Shown piece after piece: positions 54,221 through 63,546 of a DNA stretch of 64,000 bases (the first letter of the stretch is position 1; every line of letters begins with the position of its first letter). This stretch comes from CAYRDC01 sp964422925 (GTDB lineage Bacteria; Bacteroidota; Bacteroidia; Chitinophagales; S012-47), in NCBI GenBank assembly GCA_964422925.1, contig CAYRDC010000008.1, forward strand, positions 1 to 64,000. The letters run 5' to 3'. Below the pieces are notes generated by a model that had not been told where the DNA came from, did not search any database, and saw only the letters and a program-made list of their open reading frames with translations. A program made the position numbers and the translations under genes.

Positions 54221-54847
54221 TTAGGAAATATCGGTTTTTTTATCAATCCAACGATTCAGGGTCTCCTGATATTGTTTTTCAGTCATTCTGGAATTGTTGT
54301 AATATCCGGCTTTCAGGCGTTGCTGCATGGCTTCAAACAAGGTTACCGCGCAGGCCACTGATATGTTCAGGCTGCGGATCATGCCCATTTGCGGAATACG
54401 GATATTGCCATCGGCTGCATCCAGCAGCTCCTGCGAAATGCCCTCATGCTCATTGCCGAAGGCCAGCGCAACGGAGGCCGTAAAATCGGTTTCATAGATA
54501 CTGACGGCCGGGGCCCGAAGGTGGGTTACCAACAGGCGCCCATACCGCTTCCTGACTTCCCTGAGGCAGGAGGCCGTATCGCGGAAGACATGAAGTCGAA
54601 GCCATTTCAGGGCGCTGGCCGAACTGCGTTTGCCCAGGTGTTTGCGGATGTCCTGTATATCTGTAATAATAAACACTTCATGCACCCCCACAGCATCACA
54701 GCTTCGCAAAACGGCTGAAATATTATGCGGGTCATGAACGAACTCGAGAATAACGCATAAATCGGGCTGCCGCTTTTTCAGCACCTCGTGAAAACGGTTT
54801 AGCCTTTTTTCCGTTACAGGCATTACCCGGTGGTTTGTTTGGCTCAT
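54221..54847 (-). CDS. trmH: TrmH-type tRNA 2'-O-methyltransferase
   Basis: About 208 residues from ATG 54847; ATG 54823 is also possible, and further upstream codons are less likely. SPOUT fold with RQPDLCVILEFVHDPHNISA, VALAFGNEHEGISQELLDAA and IPQMGMIRSLNISVACAVTL, the three knotted-fold motifs. The N-terminal LKKRQPDL and the C-terminal extension resemble TrmH, which methylates G18 of tRNAs. The exact target is inferred from this resemblance. Confidence 0.85.
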   Translation of the reverse strand: MSQTNHRVMPVTEKRLNRFHEVLKKRQPDLCVILEFVHDPHNISAVLRSCDAVGVHEVFIITDIQDIRKHLGKRSSASALKWLRLHVFRDTASCLREVRKRYGRLLVTHLRAPAVSIYETDFTASVALAFGNEHEGISQELLDAADGNIRIPQMGMIRSLNISVACAVTLFEAMQQRLKAGYYNNSRMTEKQYQETLNRWIDKKTDIS

Positions 54848-54996
54848 AAACAGGACTGAAAATAGCATATCGGAGGCAGAGCGGCAAACTCCGGATTTCC
54901 TGCCGATTCACTTATTATATATATAGGTAAAACCGGACCTTGCAAATCTCATGGAAAATCAAGGCGTAAGGCGCTGTAAAAATTTTGAAAGGCGTG

Positions 54997-55027
54997 TTGT
55001 TTGTTCCCTATAATCTTTCTACCTTTG
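54997..55027 (+). promoter_or_regulatory. Promoter of the str-S10 ribosomal operon
   Basis: TTG at 54997-54999, a 20-base spacer and TACCTTTG at 55020-55027: the complete Bacteroidota -33/-7 arrangement and the best full promoter in the window. It would start transcription about 22-25 bases before the rpsL ATG at 55056. Confidence 0.8.
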
Positions 55028-55055
55028 CAATCCAAAATTTTCAAGATAGTAAAGA

Positions 55056-55430
55056 ATGCCTACTATTCAACAATTGGTACGTAAAGGGCGCAAGCGCGTC
55101 CAGTCGAAAAGCAAATCGCGCGCGCTGGACAGTTGCCCGCAGAAACGGGGGGTATGCACCCGTGTATATACCACAACGCCCAAGAAACCGAATTCGGCCC
55201 TTCGGAAGGTGGCCAAAGTGCGTTTAACCAACGGGCCTGAAGTCATTGCCTATATCCCGGGCGAAGGGCATAACCTGCAGGAACACTCTATTGTTTTGAT
55301 CCGGGGCGGCAGGGTAAAAGACCTGCCCGGAGTGCGTTACCACATTATCCGGGGCGCGCTTGATACAGCCGGGGTGGCTGACCGGAAACAGGGCAGATCG
55401 AAATATGGTGCTAAAAAACCCAAGGAATAA
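55056..55430 (+). CDS. rpsL: 30S ribosomal protein S12
   Basis: 124 residues. S12 shapes the decoding centre. The conserved TPKKPNSALRK and GGRVKDLPGVRYH are intact, with Lys43 and Lys88 in the forms expected of streptomycin-sensitive S12. First gene of the long ribosomal block, directly after its promoter. Confidence 0.98.
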   Translation: MPTIQQLVRKGRKRVQSKSKSRALDSCPQKRGVCTRVYTTTPKKPNSALRKVAKVRLTNGPEVIAYIPGEGHNLQEHSIVLIRGGRVKDLPGVRYHIIRGALDTAGVADRKQGRSKYGAKKPKE

Positions 55431-55442
55431 GATTTATATAGC

Positions 55443-55913
55443 ATGAGAAAAGCGAGAGCGAAAAAACGGCCATTGCAACCCGATCCGGTTTACCAGGATT
55501 CGCTGGTTACGCGTTTTGTCAATAATCTGATGTGGAACGGGAAGAAATCGGTAGCTTTCCGGATTTTCTACGATGCCATGGAGATTATTGAAAACCGTAC
55601 CAAAGAATCCGGTTATGAAACCTGGAAAAAAGCTTTGAACAATGTGATGCCCGGGGTGGAAGTCAGAAGCCGCAGAATTGGCGGAGCTACTTTTCAGATA
55701 CCCACGGAGATCCGTCCTGACCGTAAGATTTCACTCACTATGAAGTGGATTATCAATTTTGCCCGTAAACGCAACGGACACTCCATGGCTGAAAAGCTGG
55801 CCGCTGAACTGATTGCCGCTTCCAAGGGAGAAGGTGGAGCGGTAAAGAAAAAGGAAGATACCCACCGTATGGCCGAAGCCAACAAAGCTTTCGCACATTT
55901 CAGAGCAAGATAA
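55443..55913 (+). CDS. rpsG: 30S ribosomal protein S7
   Basis: 156 residues, normal. S7 nucleates assembly of the 30S head. Typical segments: MRKARAKKRPLQPDP, NNLMWNGKKSVAFRIFYDA and GGATFQIPTEIRPDRK. It lies 12 bases after rpsL, with fusA 25 bases downstream. Confidence 0.98.
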   Translation: MRKARAKKRPLQPDPVYQDSLVTRFVNNLMWNGKKSVAFRIFYDAMEIIENRTKESGYETWKKALNNVMPGVEVRSRRIGGATFQIPTEIRPDRKISLTMKWIINFARKRNGHSMAEKLAAELIAASKGEGGAVKKKEDTHRMAEANKAFAHFRAR

Positions 55914-55938
55914 TAAAGCCCGCATATAGAATTAAGAA

Positions 55939-58068
55939 ATGGCAAGAGATTTAAGTAAAACCAGGAACATAGGGATTGCAGCGCATATTGATGCGGGTAA
56001 GACAACTACGACCGAACGGATCCTGTTCTACACCGGCATCAATTATAAAATAGGTGAGGTGCATGAAGGCGCTGCCACTATGGACTGGATGGACCAGGAA
56101 AAGGAGCGCGGCATTACCATTACATCAGCTGCGACTACCACTTTCTGGAATTATCCTACTGACCAGGGAAAACACTTGCCCGAAACCCAGCAGTATAAGA
56201 TAAACATCATTGACACCCCGGGACACGTTGATTTTACGGTTGAGGTGGAACGGTCGCTGCGGGTATTGGATGGCGTGGTTGCCTTATTTTGCGCGGTGGG
56301 CGGTGTGGAGCCGCAGTCTGAAACGGTCTGGCGCCAGGCCAACCGCTATAAAGTGCCCCGTATCGGGTTTGTAAACAAAATGGACCGCCAGGGAGCCGAT
56401 TTCCTGGGTGTGGTTCAGCAGGTAAAGGAAAAGCTTGGGGCTAATCCTATTCCTGTTCAACTTCCGATTGGCGCTGAAGAAACTTTCCGCGGGGTGGTCG
56501 ACCTGGTTACCGGAAAAGCCATCATCTGGGATGAAGATAATTATGGCATGACCTACAAGGTAGTGCCCATCCCCGAGGATATGAAAGAGCAGGTGGATGA
56601 ATACCGTGAAAAACTGATAGAATCCATTGCCGAATATGATGACAGCCTGCTGGAAAAATATTTTGAAGCCCCCGAAACAATTTCAGAAGATGAGGTGCGT
56701 GCCGCCATCCGCCAGGCTACCATTGACCTGACCATTATTCCGATGATGTGCGGCTCGGCATTCAAAAACAAAGGGGTGCAGGCCCTGCTGGATGCTGTGG
56801 TGGCTTACCTGCCCAGTCCGCTCGATCTTGAGGCCATCAGGGGCGTCAACCCCAGGACCGAGAAAGAAGAAGTGCGCGAGCCGGATGCCAGCGAACCTTT
56901 CGCGGCTCTGGCTTTTAAAATAATGACCGACCCCTATGTGGGCCGCCTGGCCTTTTTCCGGGCTTACTCCGGGAAACTGCATGCCGGCTCTTACGTGCTG
57001 AATAATCGTACCGGAAAAAAGGAAAGAATTTCACGGATTCTGCAGATGCATGCCAACAAACAAAACCCCATTGACGTGATCGAAGCCGGTGACATCGGGG
57101 CAGCAGTTGGCTTCAAGGACATAAAAACAGGCGACACGCTTACTGATGAAAAGCACCCCTTGGTGCTTGAGAGCATAGACTTTCCCGACCCGGTGATCAG
57201 CGTGGCGGTGGAAGCCAAGTCGCAGAAAGACGTGGACAAGCTAACTAACGGCCTGCTGAAACTGGCCGAGGAAGACCCGACTTTCCGCATCAAGGTGGAT
57301 GAGAAAACCGGCCAGACCATTATCAGCGGCATGGGCGAGCTGCACCTCGAAGTGCTGGTCGACCGCCTGAAGCGGGAGTTCAAGGTGGAATGCAACCAGG
57401 GCGCCCCGCAGGTGGCCTACAAGGAAGCCATCACAAAGACCGTGGAGCACCGCGAACTGTTCAAAAAGCAAACCGGTGGCCGGGGCAAGTTTGCCGATAT
57501 CGTGTTTGAAATCGGCCCGGTCGATGAAGGCATGCACGGGCTGCAGTTCATCAATGATATTTATGGCGGGGCCATTCCGAGGGAATTCATTCCGGCCGTT
57601 GAAAAAGGATTTAAGGCGGCCATGGAAAACGGGCCCTTGGCAGGGTTCCCCCTGGAAAGCCTGAAAGTACGCTTGTTCGATGGCTCGTTCCACCCGGTGG
57701 ATTCCGATACGGTTTCGTTTGAAATCGCAGCTATGCAGGGATTCCGCCATTCGGTACAGAAAGCCGGCCCCCAGTTGCTGGAACCCATTATGAAACTGGA
57801 AGTAGTGACCCCGGAAGAATTCACCGGTGACGTGGTTTCCGACATCAACCGCAGGCGGGGCATTATGGAAGGGATGGAAATGAAAGGCACTTCACAGGTC
57901 ATCAAGGCCAAGGTGCCGCTGTCGGAAATGTTTGGATACGTTACCGCCCTGCGCACCATAACCAGTGGCAGGGCTACCTCGATAATGGAATTTTCACATT
58001 ACGCGCCTACCCCGGCCAATATTGCCGAGGAAGTGGTGGCACAAATTCAGGGAAAAGTAAAAGTCTGA
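55939..58068 (+). CDS. fusA: Elongation factor G
   Basis: 709 residues, normal. EF-G drives ribosome translocation with GTP. G1 is AHIDAGKTTTTE, G3 IIDTPGHVDFTVEV, G4 FVNKMDRQGADF; domain IV contains KQTGGRGKFADIVFE. It belongs to the same transcript as rpsL and rpsG. No tuf follows; rpsJ starts 6 bases later, joining the str and S10 operons into one block. Confidence 0.98.
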   Translation: MARDLSKTRNIGIAAHIDAGKTTTTERILFYTGINYKIGEVHEGAATMDWMDQEKERGITITSAATTTFWNYPTDQGKHLPETQQYKINIIDTPGHVDFTVEVERSLRVLDGVVALFCAVGGVEPQSETVWRQANRYKVPRIGFVNKMDRQGADFLGVVQQVKEKLGANPIPVQLPIGAEETFRGVVDLVTGKAIIWDEDNYGMTYKVVPIPEDMKEQVDEYREKLIESIAEYDDSLLEKYFEAPETISEDEVRAAIRQATIDLTIIPMMCGSAFKNKGVQALLDAVVAYLPSPLDLEAIRGVNPRTEKEEVREPDASEPFAALAFKIMTDPYVGRLAFFRAYSGKLHAGSYVLNNRTGKKERISRILQMHANKQNPIDVIEAGDIGAAVGFKDIKTGDTLTDEKHPLVLESIDFPDPVISVAVEAKSQKDVDKLTNGLLKLAEEDPTFRIKVDEKTGQTIISGMGELHLEVLVDRLKREFKVECNQGAPQVAYKEAITKTVEHRELFKKQTGGRGKFADIVFEIGPVDEGMHGLQFINDIYGGAIPREFIPAVEKGFKAAMENGPLAGFPLESLKVRLFDGSFHPVDSDTVSFEIAAMQGFRHSVQKAGPQLLEPIMKLEVVTPEEFTGDVVSDINRRRGIMEGMEMKGTSQVIKAKVPLSEMFGYVTALRTITSGRATSIMEFSHYAPTPANIAEEVVAQIQGKVKV

Positions 58069-58074
58069 TAAGCC

Positions 58075-58380
58075 ATGACACAGAAAATACGGATTAAGCT
58101 GAAATCCTATGATCACAACCTTGTAGACAAATCGGCTGAAAAGATTGTCAAAACCGTGCGTAATGCGGGCGCGGTGGTCAGTGGGCCGATTCCATTGCCT
58201 ACCAAACGCAAGGTCTTTACCATATTGCGTTCGCCCCATGTAAACAAAAAGGCGAATGATCAGTTTCAGCTGACCACTTACAAAAGGCTGATGGACATTT
58301 ACAGTTCCACCTCGAAAACAATTGACGCGCTGATGAAACTGGAATTACCCAGTGGAGTAGACGTGGAAATAAAAGTATAA
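58075..58380 (+). CDS. rpsJ: 30S ribosomal protein S10
   Basis: 101 residues, normal. The start QKIRIKLKSYDHNLVDKSAE and the middle SGPIPLPTKRKVFTILRSPH are typical, with the C-terminal half ending VDVEIKV. S10 belongs to the 30S head and also acts with NusB in antitermination. First gene of the S10 set, 6 bases after fusA. Confidence 0.98.
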   Translation: MTQKIRIKLKSYDHNLVDKSAEKIVKTVRNAGAVVSGPIPLPTKRKVFTILRSPHVNKKANDQFQLTTYKRLMDIYSSTSKTIDALMKLELPSGVDVEIKV

Positions 58381-58400
58381 ACAGGGATTAACACAGGAAT

Positions 58401-59018
58401 ATGAAAGGAATAATCGGAAAAAAGCTGGGCATGACGAGCATCTTCCTGGAAGATGGCCGAAATATAGCCTGCACAGTGATAGAAGCCGGTCCCTGTGTGG
58501 TTACCCAGGTAAAAACCGAAGACACGGACGGGTATAATGCGATTCAGCTTGGGTTTGACGAGCGCAAGGAGAAGAATACTCCGAATCCTTTGAAGGGTCA
58601 TTTTGCAAAAGCTGGAACCACACCCAAAAAGAAGGTGGTCGAATTCCGGGATTTTGACATTGATGTAAAACCCGGTGATGAAATCTCGGTCAGCATTTTT
58701 GAAGAAGGCGAAGTGATTGATGTGGTGGGCACCTCCAAGGGAAAGGGTTTCCAAGGGGTGGTTAAACGGCACGGGTTCCACGGAGTGGGCATGGCCACGC
58801 ACGGCCAGCACAACCGGCAGCGTGCCCCCGGATCCATCGGTATGTCTTCTACGCCATCACGAGTGCTGAAAGGGCAACGCATGGCAGGCCGCACAGGAGG
58901 CAAACGTGTAAAAGTTATTGACCTGACGATAATGAAAGTATTACCTGAAAGGAATGTGCTGTATGTGAGCGGGGCAGTGCCCGGTCCGAAAGGCGGTTAT
59001 GTAATCATTACCAATTAA
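58401..59018 (+). CDS. rplC: 50S ribosomal protein L3
   Basis: 205 residues. Binds 23S rRNA near the peptidyl transferase centre. Signature MKGIIGKKLGMTSIF at the start and KGFQGVVKRHGFHG with the loop GSIGMSSTPSRVLKGQRMAG. rplD follows after 2 bases. Confidence 0.98.
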   Translation: MKGIIGKKLGMTSIFLEDGRNIACTVIEAGPCVVTQVKTEDTDGYNAIQLGFDERKEKNTPNPLKGHFAKAGTTPKKKVVEFRDFDIDVKPGDEISVSIFEEGEVIDVVGTSKGKGFQGVVKRHGFHGVGMATHGQHNRQRAPGSIGMSSTPSRVLKGQRMAGRTGGKRVKVIDLTIMKVLPERNVLYVSGAVPGPKGGYVIITN

Positions 59019-59020
59019 CC

Positions 59021-59647
59021 ATGAAAGTAGATATACTGAACATAGAGGGGCAACCGACTGGCCGCAAAGCGGATCTTCCAAAAGAGATCTTTGGCATTGA
59101 GCCGAACGACCATGTGCTGTACCTGGCCGTGAAACAATACCTGGCCAACAGGCGGCAGGGCACGCACAAAACCAAGGAAAGGAGTGAACTGAGCGGTTCC
59201 ACCCGGAAACTGAAAAGGCAGAAGGGAACCGGTACGGCCCGTGCCGGGGATATCAAGAACCCGCTGTTCCGCGGAGGCGCCCGCGTGTTCGGGCCCAGGC
59301 CGAGGGATTACCGGTTCAAGCTGAACAAAAAAGTGAAGGTGCTGGCCCGGAAATCCGCGTTGAGCTATAAAGCCAAAGAAAAGGGCATTATCGTAGTCGA
59401 AGATTTCAAAATAGACGAACCACGAACGCGCAGCATGGTGCGGCTGATGGAAAACCTCGGCATCGGCAATGAAAAGGCCCTCTTCCTGGTGCATGAAACC
59501 GACCGCAACCTGTACTTGGCCGGACGGAATCTTCCGAACGCGCAGGTAGACCTGGCGGCCAACTTGAATACTTACGAAGTGATTCATGCCAGGAAACTGG
59601 TATTGTCAGAAAGCGCCCTGGGAGTGATTAAAGAAATCCTGGGCTAA
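59021..59647 (+). CDS. rplD: 50S ribosomal protein L4
   Basis: 208 residues. Its extended loop lines the exit tunnel: KLKRQKGTGTARAGDIKNP and GGARVFGPRPRDYRF. Elsewhere L4 can repress its own operon, but I see no leader structure here to support that. It begins 2 bases after rplC. Confidence 0.97.
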   Translation: MKVDILNIEGQPTGRKADLPKEIFGIEPNDHVLYLAVKQYLANRRQGTHKTKERSELSGSTRKLKRQKGTGTARAGDIKNPLFRGGARVFGPRPRDYRFKLNKKVKVLARKSALSYKAKEKGIIVVEDFKIDEPRTRSMVRLMENLGIGNEKALFLVHETDRNLYLAGRNLPNAQVDLAANLNTYEVIHARKLVLSESALGVIKEILG

Positions 59648-59663
59648 AACAGAAAAAGTTGTT

Positions 59664-59960
59664 ATGGCAACAGATGTATTACTAAAACCGATTATCACCG
59701 AAAAGATGACCATACTGGGCGAGAAACTCAACCAGTATGCATTCAAGGTGGACCGCAAGGCCAATAAAGTCGAGATAAAGAAAGCCGTGGAACGCATGTA
59801 CAATGTGTCGGTGGTGAAAGTTCGGACGGTGAATATGCCGGCCAAGGCGACTGCCCGCTGGACGAAAGCGGGGGTGATCAAGGGGCGCAAAAGCGCCTAC
59901 AAAAAGGCAATCGTCACGTTGGCCGAAGGAGATACCATTGATTTTTACAGCAATATTTAA
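59664..59960 (+). CDS. rplW: 50S ribosomal protein L23
   Basis: 98 residues. A tunnel-exit protein that docks trigger factor and SRP. Typical LLKPIITEKMTILGEKLNQY and the KANKVEIKKAVERMYNVSV helix-strand region. Confidence 0.97.
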   Translation: MATDVLLKPIITEKMTILGEKLNQYAFKVDRKANKVEIKKAVERMYNVSVVKVRTVNMPAKATARWTKAGVIKGRKSAYKKAIVTLAEGDTIDFYSNI

Positions 59961-59969
59961 GCGCAGGCA

Positions 59970-60800
59970 ATGGCATTGAAAAAATTTAAACCGGTAACAC
60001 CGGGTACGCGATTCAGGATTGGAAATGCTTTCGCGGAGATCACAAAAACCACTCCGGAGAAAAGCCTGCTGGCCCCGTTGAAAAGGTCAGGTGGCCGTAA
60101 CCATGACGGTAAAATGACCATGCGGTATATCGGGGGCGGTCATAAACGCAGGTACAGGATTATTGATTTCAAACGGGACAAGCATGGTGTTCCCGCTACC
60201 GTGAAAGCTGTTGAATATGATCCCAACCGGAGCGCCTTTATTGCCCTGCTGTATTACGCGGACGGTGAAAAGCGCTATATGCTGGCTCCCGAAGACCTGA
60301 AAGTGGGCGACCGTGTGGAAGCCGGCCCGGGTGTGGCTCCTGAACTGGGGAATGCCCTGCAGCTGAAAGATATCCCCCTGGGAACCGTGGTGCACAATAT
60401 TGAGATCACCCCAGGCAAGGGGGGACAGATTGCGCGCAGTGCGGGAGCAAGCGCTCAGTTGACGGCCAAGGAAGGTAAATATGCCGTACTGAAAATGCCC
60501 AGTGGGGAAACCCGGATGATTTTGCAGAATTGCATGGCTACGGTAGGAACTGTTTCCAATTCAGACCATAACCTGGAGTCATACGGGAAAGCAGGTCGTA
60601 AGCGCTGGGTTGGTCGCAGACCCAGAACAAGAGGGGTGGCCATGAACCCGGTAGACCACCCGATGGGAGGAGGAGAAGGAAAAGCTTCCGGAGGCCATCC
60701 GCGTTCGCGCAAAGGTCTCTATGCCAAAGGGTTGAAAACGCGCAACAAGAAAAAGTACAGCCAGCGGCTGATTATTAGCAAGAAAAACAAACGGAAATAA
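59970..60800 (+). CDS. rplB: 50S ribosomal protein L2
   Basis: 276 residues. L2 is essential for subunit joining and peptidyl transfer. Clear motifs: GGGHKRRYRIIDFKRDKHG and the C-terminal AMNPVDHPMGGGEGKASGGH containing the conserved histidine. The usual basic tail closes it. Confidence 0.98.
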   Translation: MALKKFKPVTPGTRFRIGNAFAEITKTTPEKSLLAPLKRSGGRNHDGKMTMRYIGGGHKRRYRIIDFKRDKHGVPATVKAVEYDPNRSAFIALLYYADGEKRYMLAPEDLKVGDRVEAGPGVAPELGNALQLKDIPLGTVVHNIEITPGKGGQIARSAGASAQLTAKEGKYAVLKMPSGETRMILQNCMATVGTVSNSDHNLESYGKAGRKRWVGRRPRTRGVAMNPVDHPMGGGEGKASGGHPRSRKGLYAKGLKTRNKKKYSQRLIISKKNKRK

Positions 60801-60805
60801 CGGAT

Positions 60806-61075
60806 ATGGCCAGATCGCTAAAAAAAGGACCCTATGTATCCTATAAGCTGAACCGGAAAGTTCAGGCAATGAATGAATCCAGGAAGAAACAAGCTATCAA
60901 AACCTGGTCGCGCAGGTCAATGATTATCCCGGATTTTGTAGGCCATACTTTCCTGGTGCATAACGGGAAACAATTCATCCCGGTGTTCATTACCGAAAAT
61001 ATGGTTGGGCACAAACTGGGTGAATTCGCTCCGACAAGAAATTTTAGAGGTCATTCATCCAAGAAGATCAAATAA
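60806..61075 (+). CDS. rpsS: 30S ribosomal protein S19
   Basis: 89 residues. Start MARSLKKGPYVSYKLNRKVQ and the conserved TWSRRSMIIPDFVGHTFLVH and LGEFAPTRNFRGHS. It binds the 30S head with S13. It starts 5 bases after rplB. Confidence 0.98.
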   Translation: MARSLKKGPYVSYKLNRKVQAMNESRKKQAIKTWSRRSMIIPDFVGHTFLVHNGKQFIPVFITENMVGHKLGEFAPTRNFRGHSSKKIK

Positions 61076-61085
61076 GAACTGAAGA

Positions 61086-61487
61086 ATGGAAGCTGTCGCC
61101 AGATTACGTAATAACAGAGGTTCAGCCCGGAAAGCCCGGCTGGTTGCCGATCTGATCAGGGGCAAAGATGTATATGAAGCACTGAACATATTGCACTACT
61201 CACGCAAAAAGACTTCAGAGCGGATGGAAAAACTGCTGGAGTCAGCCATCAACAACTGGGTTCAGAAAAACGAAGGGCTGAAACCGGAAGACAGTAATCT
61301 GTATGTAAAAACCATCACAGTAGATGGCGGGCCTATGCTGAAACGGTACCGTCCGGCTCCTTTCGGGCGGGCACACCGTATCCGGAAGCGGTCCAGCCAT
61401 ATCACTCTGGTGGTGGACAGCCGCACGCTTCAGCAGGAAGAAAAAATCACTGAACCAAAAGAAACAACCGAAGAGCAGGAGGCTTAA
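61086..61487 (+). CDS. rplV: 50S ribosomal protein L22
   Basis: 133 residues. The conserved RGSARKARLVADLIRG and KRYRPAPFGRAHRIRKRSSH form the tunnel hairpin. An acidic tail (ITEPKETTEEQEA) extends it past the core. Confidence 0.97.
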   Translation: MEAVARLRNNRGSARKARLVADLIRGKDVYEALNILHYSRKKTSERMEKLLESAINNWVQKNEGLKPEDSNLYVKTITVDGGPMLKRYRPAPFGRAHRIRKRSSHITLVVDSRTLQQEEKITEPKETTEEQEA

Positions 61488-61496
61488 ACTATCTGT

Positions 61497-62207
61497 ATGG
61501 GACAAAAAGCAAACCCGATCAGTAACCGGCTTGGCTTCATCAGAGGCTGGGACAGCAATTGGTATGCGGAAAAGGATTTTCCCGAAAAGCTACTGGAAGA
61601 CAACCGCATCAGGGAATACCTTCACGCGCGTATACCCAAAGGGGGCATTGCCCGGATTATTATTGAACGCACGCTGAACCGGATTACGGTTACCGTACAC
61701 ACTTCACGGCCCGGAATCATTATCGGTCGGGGCGGAGCCGAAGTAACCCTCATCAACGAAGAGCTGAAAAAGGTTACCGGGAAAGACGTACAGATCAATA
61801 TTCATGAAATAAAGCGTCCGGAACTGGATGCCAATATCGTGGCAGAAAACATTGCCCGCCAGCTGGAAGCCCGTGTCAATTACAGGCGGGCCATTAAAAT
61901 GGCCATTGCCTCGACCATGCGGATGGGCGCTGAAGGCATCAAAGTCAGGGTTTCCGGACGGATTGGTGGGGCTGAAATGGCCCGGACAGAAGAGTACAAA
62001 GACGGGCGTATTCCGCTGCATACCTTCCGTGCTGATATTGATTACGCTTTGAAAGAGGCCAGGACCGTATATGGGGTCATCGGCATCAAGGTTTGGATTT
62101 GTAAAGGAGAAGTATTTGGCAAGAGGGATTTATCGCCCAATGTGGGAACTGGAAAAACCGAACGCAAGCCGAGAGGCCGTTTCGGAGGCAGGGGTCGCAG
62201 GGGATAA
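61497..62207 (+). CDS. rpsC: 30S ribosomal protein S3
   Basis: 236 residues. KH-domain motif GIIIGRGGAEVTLINEEL and the C-terminal EYKDGRIPLHTFRADIDYAL. It sits at the mRNA entry of the 30S subunit and contributes helicase activity. A basic Gly/Arg tail (RKPRGRFGGRGRRG) closes it. Confidence 0.98.
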   Translation: MGQKANPISNRLGFIRGWDSNWYAEKDFPEKLLEDNRIREYLHARIPKGGIARIIIERTLNRITVTVHTSRPGIIIGRGGAEVTLINEELKKVTGKDVQINIHEIKRPELDANIVAENIARQLEARVNYRRAIKMAIASTMRMGAEGIKVRVSGRIGGAEMARTEEYKDGRIPLHTFRADIDYALKEARTVYGVIGIKVWICKGEVFGKRDLSPNVGTGKTERKPRGRFGGRGRRG

Positions 62208-62233
62208 TCCGGATGAAAAACCAATAGACTGAT

Positions 62234-62653
62234 ATGCTGCAACCGAAAAAAGTAAAATACCGGAAAAAGCAAAAAGGCCGTATGAAAGGCAATGCCCAGC
62301 GCGGCAACAGCCTGGCCTTTGGCTCGTTTGGCATCAAAAGCCAGGACAGCGCCTGGATTACCGACCGGCAAATTGAAGCGGCCCGTGTTGCCATCACCAG
62401 GTACATGAAAAGGGAAGGCCAGGTTTGGATCCGCATATTTCCCGACAAACCCGTAACTAGCAAACCGGCTGAAGTGCGGATGGGTAAGGGAAAAGGCGCC
62501 CCGGATCACTGGGTAGCCGTAGTAAGGCCCGGCCGCATTATGTTTGAATGCGAAGGCGTATCGCTCGAAGTGGCCAAAGAAGCCATGCGCCTCGGAGCCC
62601 AGAAACTTCCGGTACGAACCAAATTTGTAGTAAGACGGGATTATACCGAATAA
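62234..62653 (+). CDS. rplP: 50S ribosomal protein L16
   Basis: 139 residues. MLQPKKVKYRKKQKGRMKG at the start and VRMGKGKGAPDHWVAVVRPG in the middle are diagnostic. It helps position A-site tRNA. Confidence 0.98.
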   Translation: MLQPKKVKYRKKQKGRMKGNAQRGNSLAFGSFGIKSQDSAWITDRQIEAARVAITRYMKREGQVWIRIFPDKPVTSKPAEVRMGKGKGAPDHWVAVVRPGRIMFECEGVSLEVAKEAMRLGAQKLPVRTKFVVRRDYTE

Positions 62654-62663
62654 AGAAACAGCC

Positions 62664-62873
62664 ATGGCAGGTATAAGTAAAGAAATAATCAGGGATCTGA
62701 GCACCGAGGAGTTGATTGACCGGATTGAGGAAGAAAAAGAACTGCTCAGGAAGAAAAAGTTTGCCCATGCGGTTTCACCGCTTGAAAATCCGAATGAAAT
62801 ACAAATCATTCGCAGGAATGTAGCCCGGCTGAAGACGGAATTACGGAGAAGGCAACTGGCCGGTGAAGCATAA
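62664..62873 (+). CDS. rpmC: 50S ribosomal protein L29
   Basis: 69 residues, a two-helix protein near the tunnel exit. EIIRDLSTEELIDRIEEEKE starts the first helix and NVARLKTELRRRQL ends the second. Confidence 0.95.
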   Translation: MAGISKEIIRDLSTEELIDRIEEEKELLRKKKFAHAVSPLENPNEIQIIRRNVARLKTELRRRQLAGEA

Positions 62874-62888
62874 AACTATACAGTAAAA

Positions 62889-63146
62889 ATGGAACAAAGG
62901 AATTTACGTAAATCCCGTATTGGCATTGTCCATAGTGACAAAATGGATAAAACCGTGACTGTGGTAGTAGAAAGGAAAGTAAAGCATCCTATCTATGGGA
63001 AGTTCATGAAGCAGACTAAAAAATACATGGCGCACAACGAAAACAATAATGCCCGTGCCGGTGATACCGTTCGCATTGTGGAAACCAGACCCATGAGTGC
63101 CCGGAAACGCTGGCGGGTAGTGGAAGTTCTTGCGCGTGCCAAATAA
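62889..63146 (+). CDS. rpsQ: 30S ribosomal protein S17
   Basis: 85 residues, an OB-fold 16S rRNA-binding protein. Typical RKSRIGIVHSDKMDKTVTVV and VRIVETRPMSARKRWRVVEV. Confidence 0.97.
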   Translation: MEQRNLRKSRIGIVHSDKMDKTVTVVVERKVKHPIYGKFMKQTKKYMAHNENNNARAGDTVRIVETRPMSARKRWRVVEVLARAK

Positions 63147-63177
63147 GACTATTGTAAACCAGTTAATCGCATAAACG

Positions 63178-63543
63178 ATGATACAGCAGGAATCACGGTT
63201 AAAAGTTGCCGATAACAGCGGAGCCAAAGAAGTATTGTGTATCCGCGTGCTGGGAAGCAATAAACGTTATGCCTCAATCGGTGACAAGATCGTGGTAACG
63301 GTAAAGGATGCCCTGCCCAGCGGGCAAATGAAGAAAGGTCAAATTTCCAAAGCGGTAGTCGTGCGCGTTAAAAAAGAAATCAGAAGGCGTGACGGCAGCT
63401 ACATCCGCTTCGATGATAACGCGGTGGTGCTGCTTAACAATGCAGACGAACCCCGCGGCACACGTATTTTCGGGCCTGTGGCCCGTGAGTTGCGTGAAAA
63501 ACAGTTTATGAAAGTTGTTTCACTGGCCCCTGAAGTACTGTAA
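63178..63543 (+). CDS. rplN: 50S ribosomal protein L14
   Basis: 121 residues. MIQQESRLKVADNSGAKEVL and the C-terminal FGPVARELREKQFMKVVSLA are diagnostic. It lies at the subunit interface and begins the spc set. Confidence 0.98.
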   Translation: MIQQESRLKVADNSGAKEVLCIRVLGSNKRYASIGDKIVVTVKDALPSGQMKKGQISKAVVVRVKKEIRRRDGSYIRFDDNAVVLLNNADEPRGTRIFGPVARELREKQFMKVVSLAPEVL

Positions 63544-63546
63544 ACC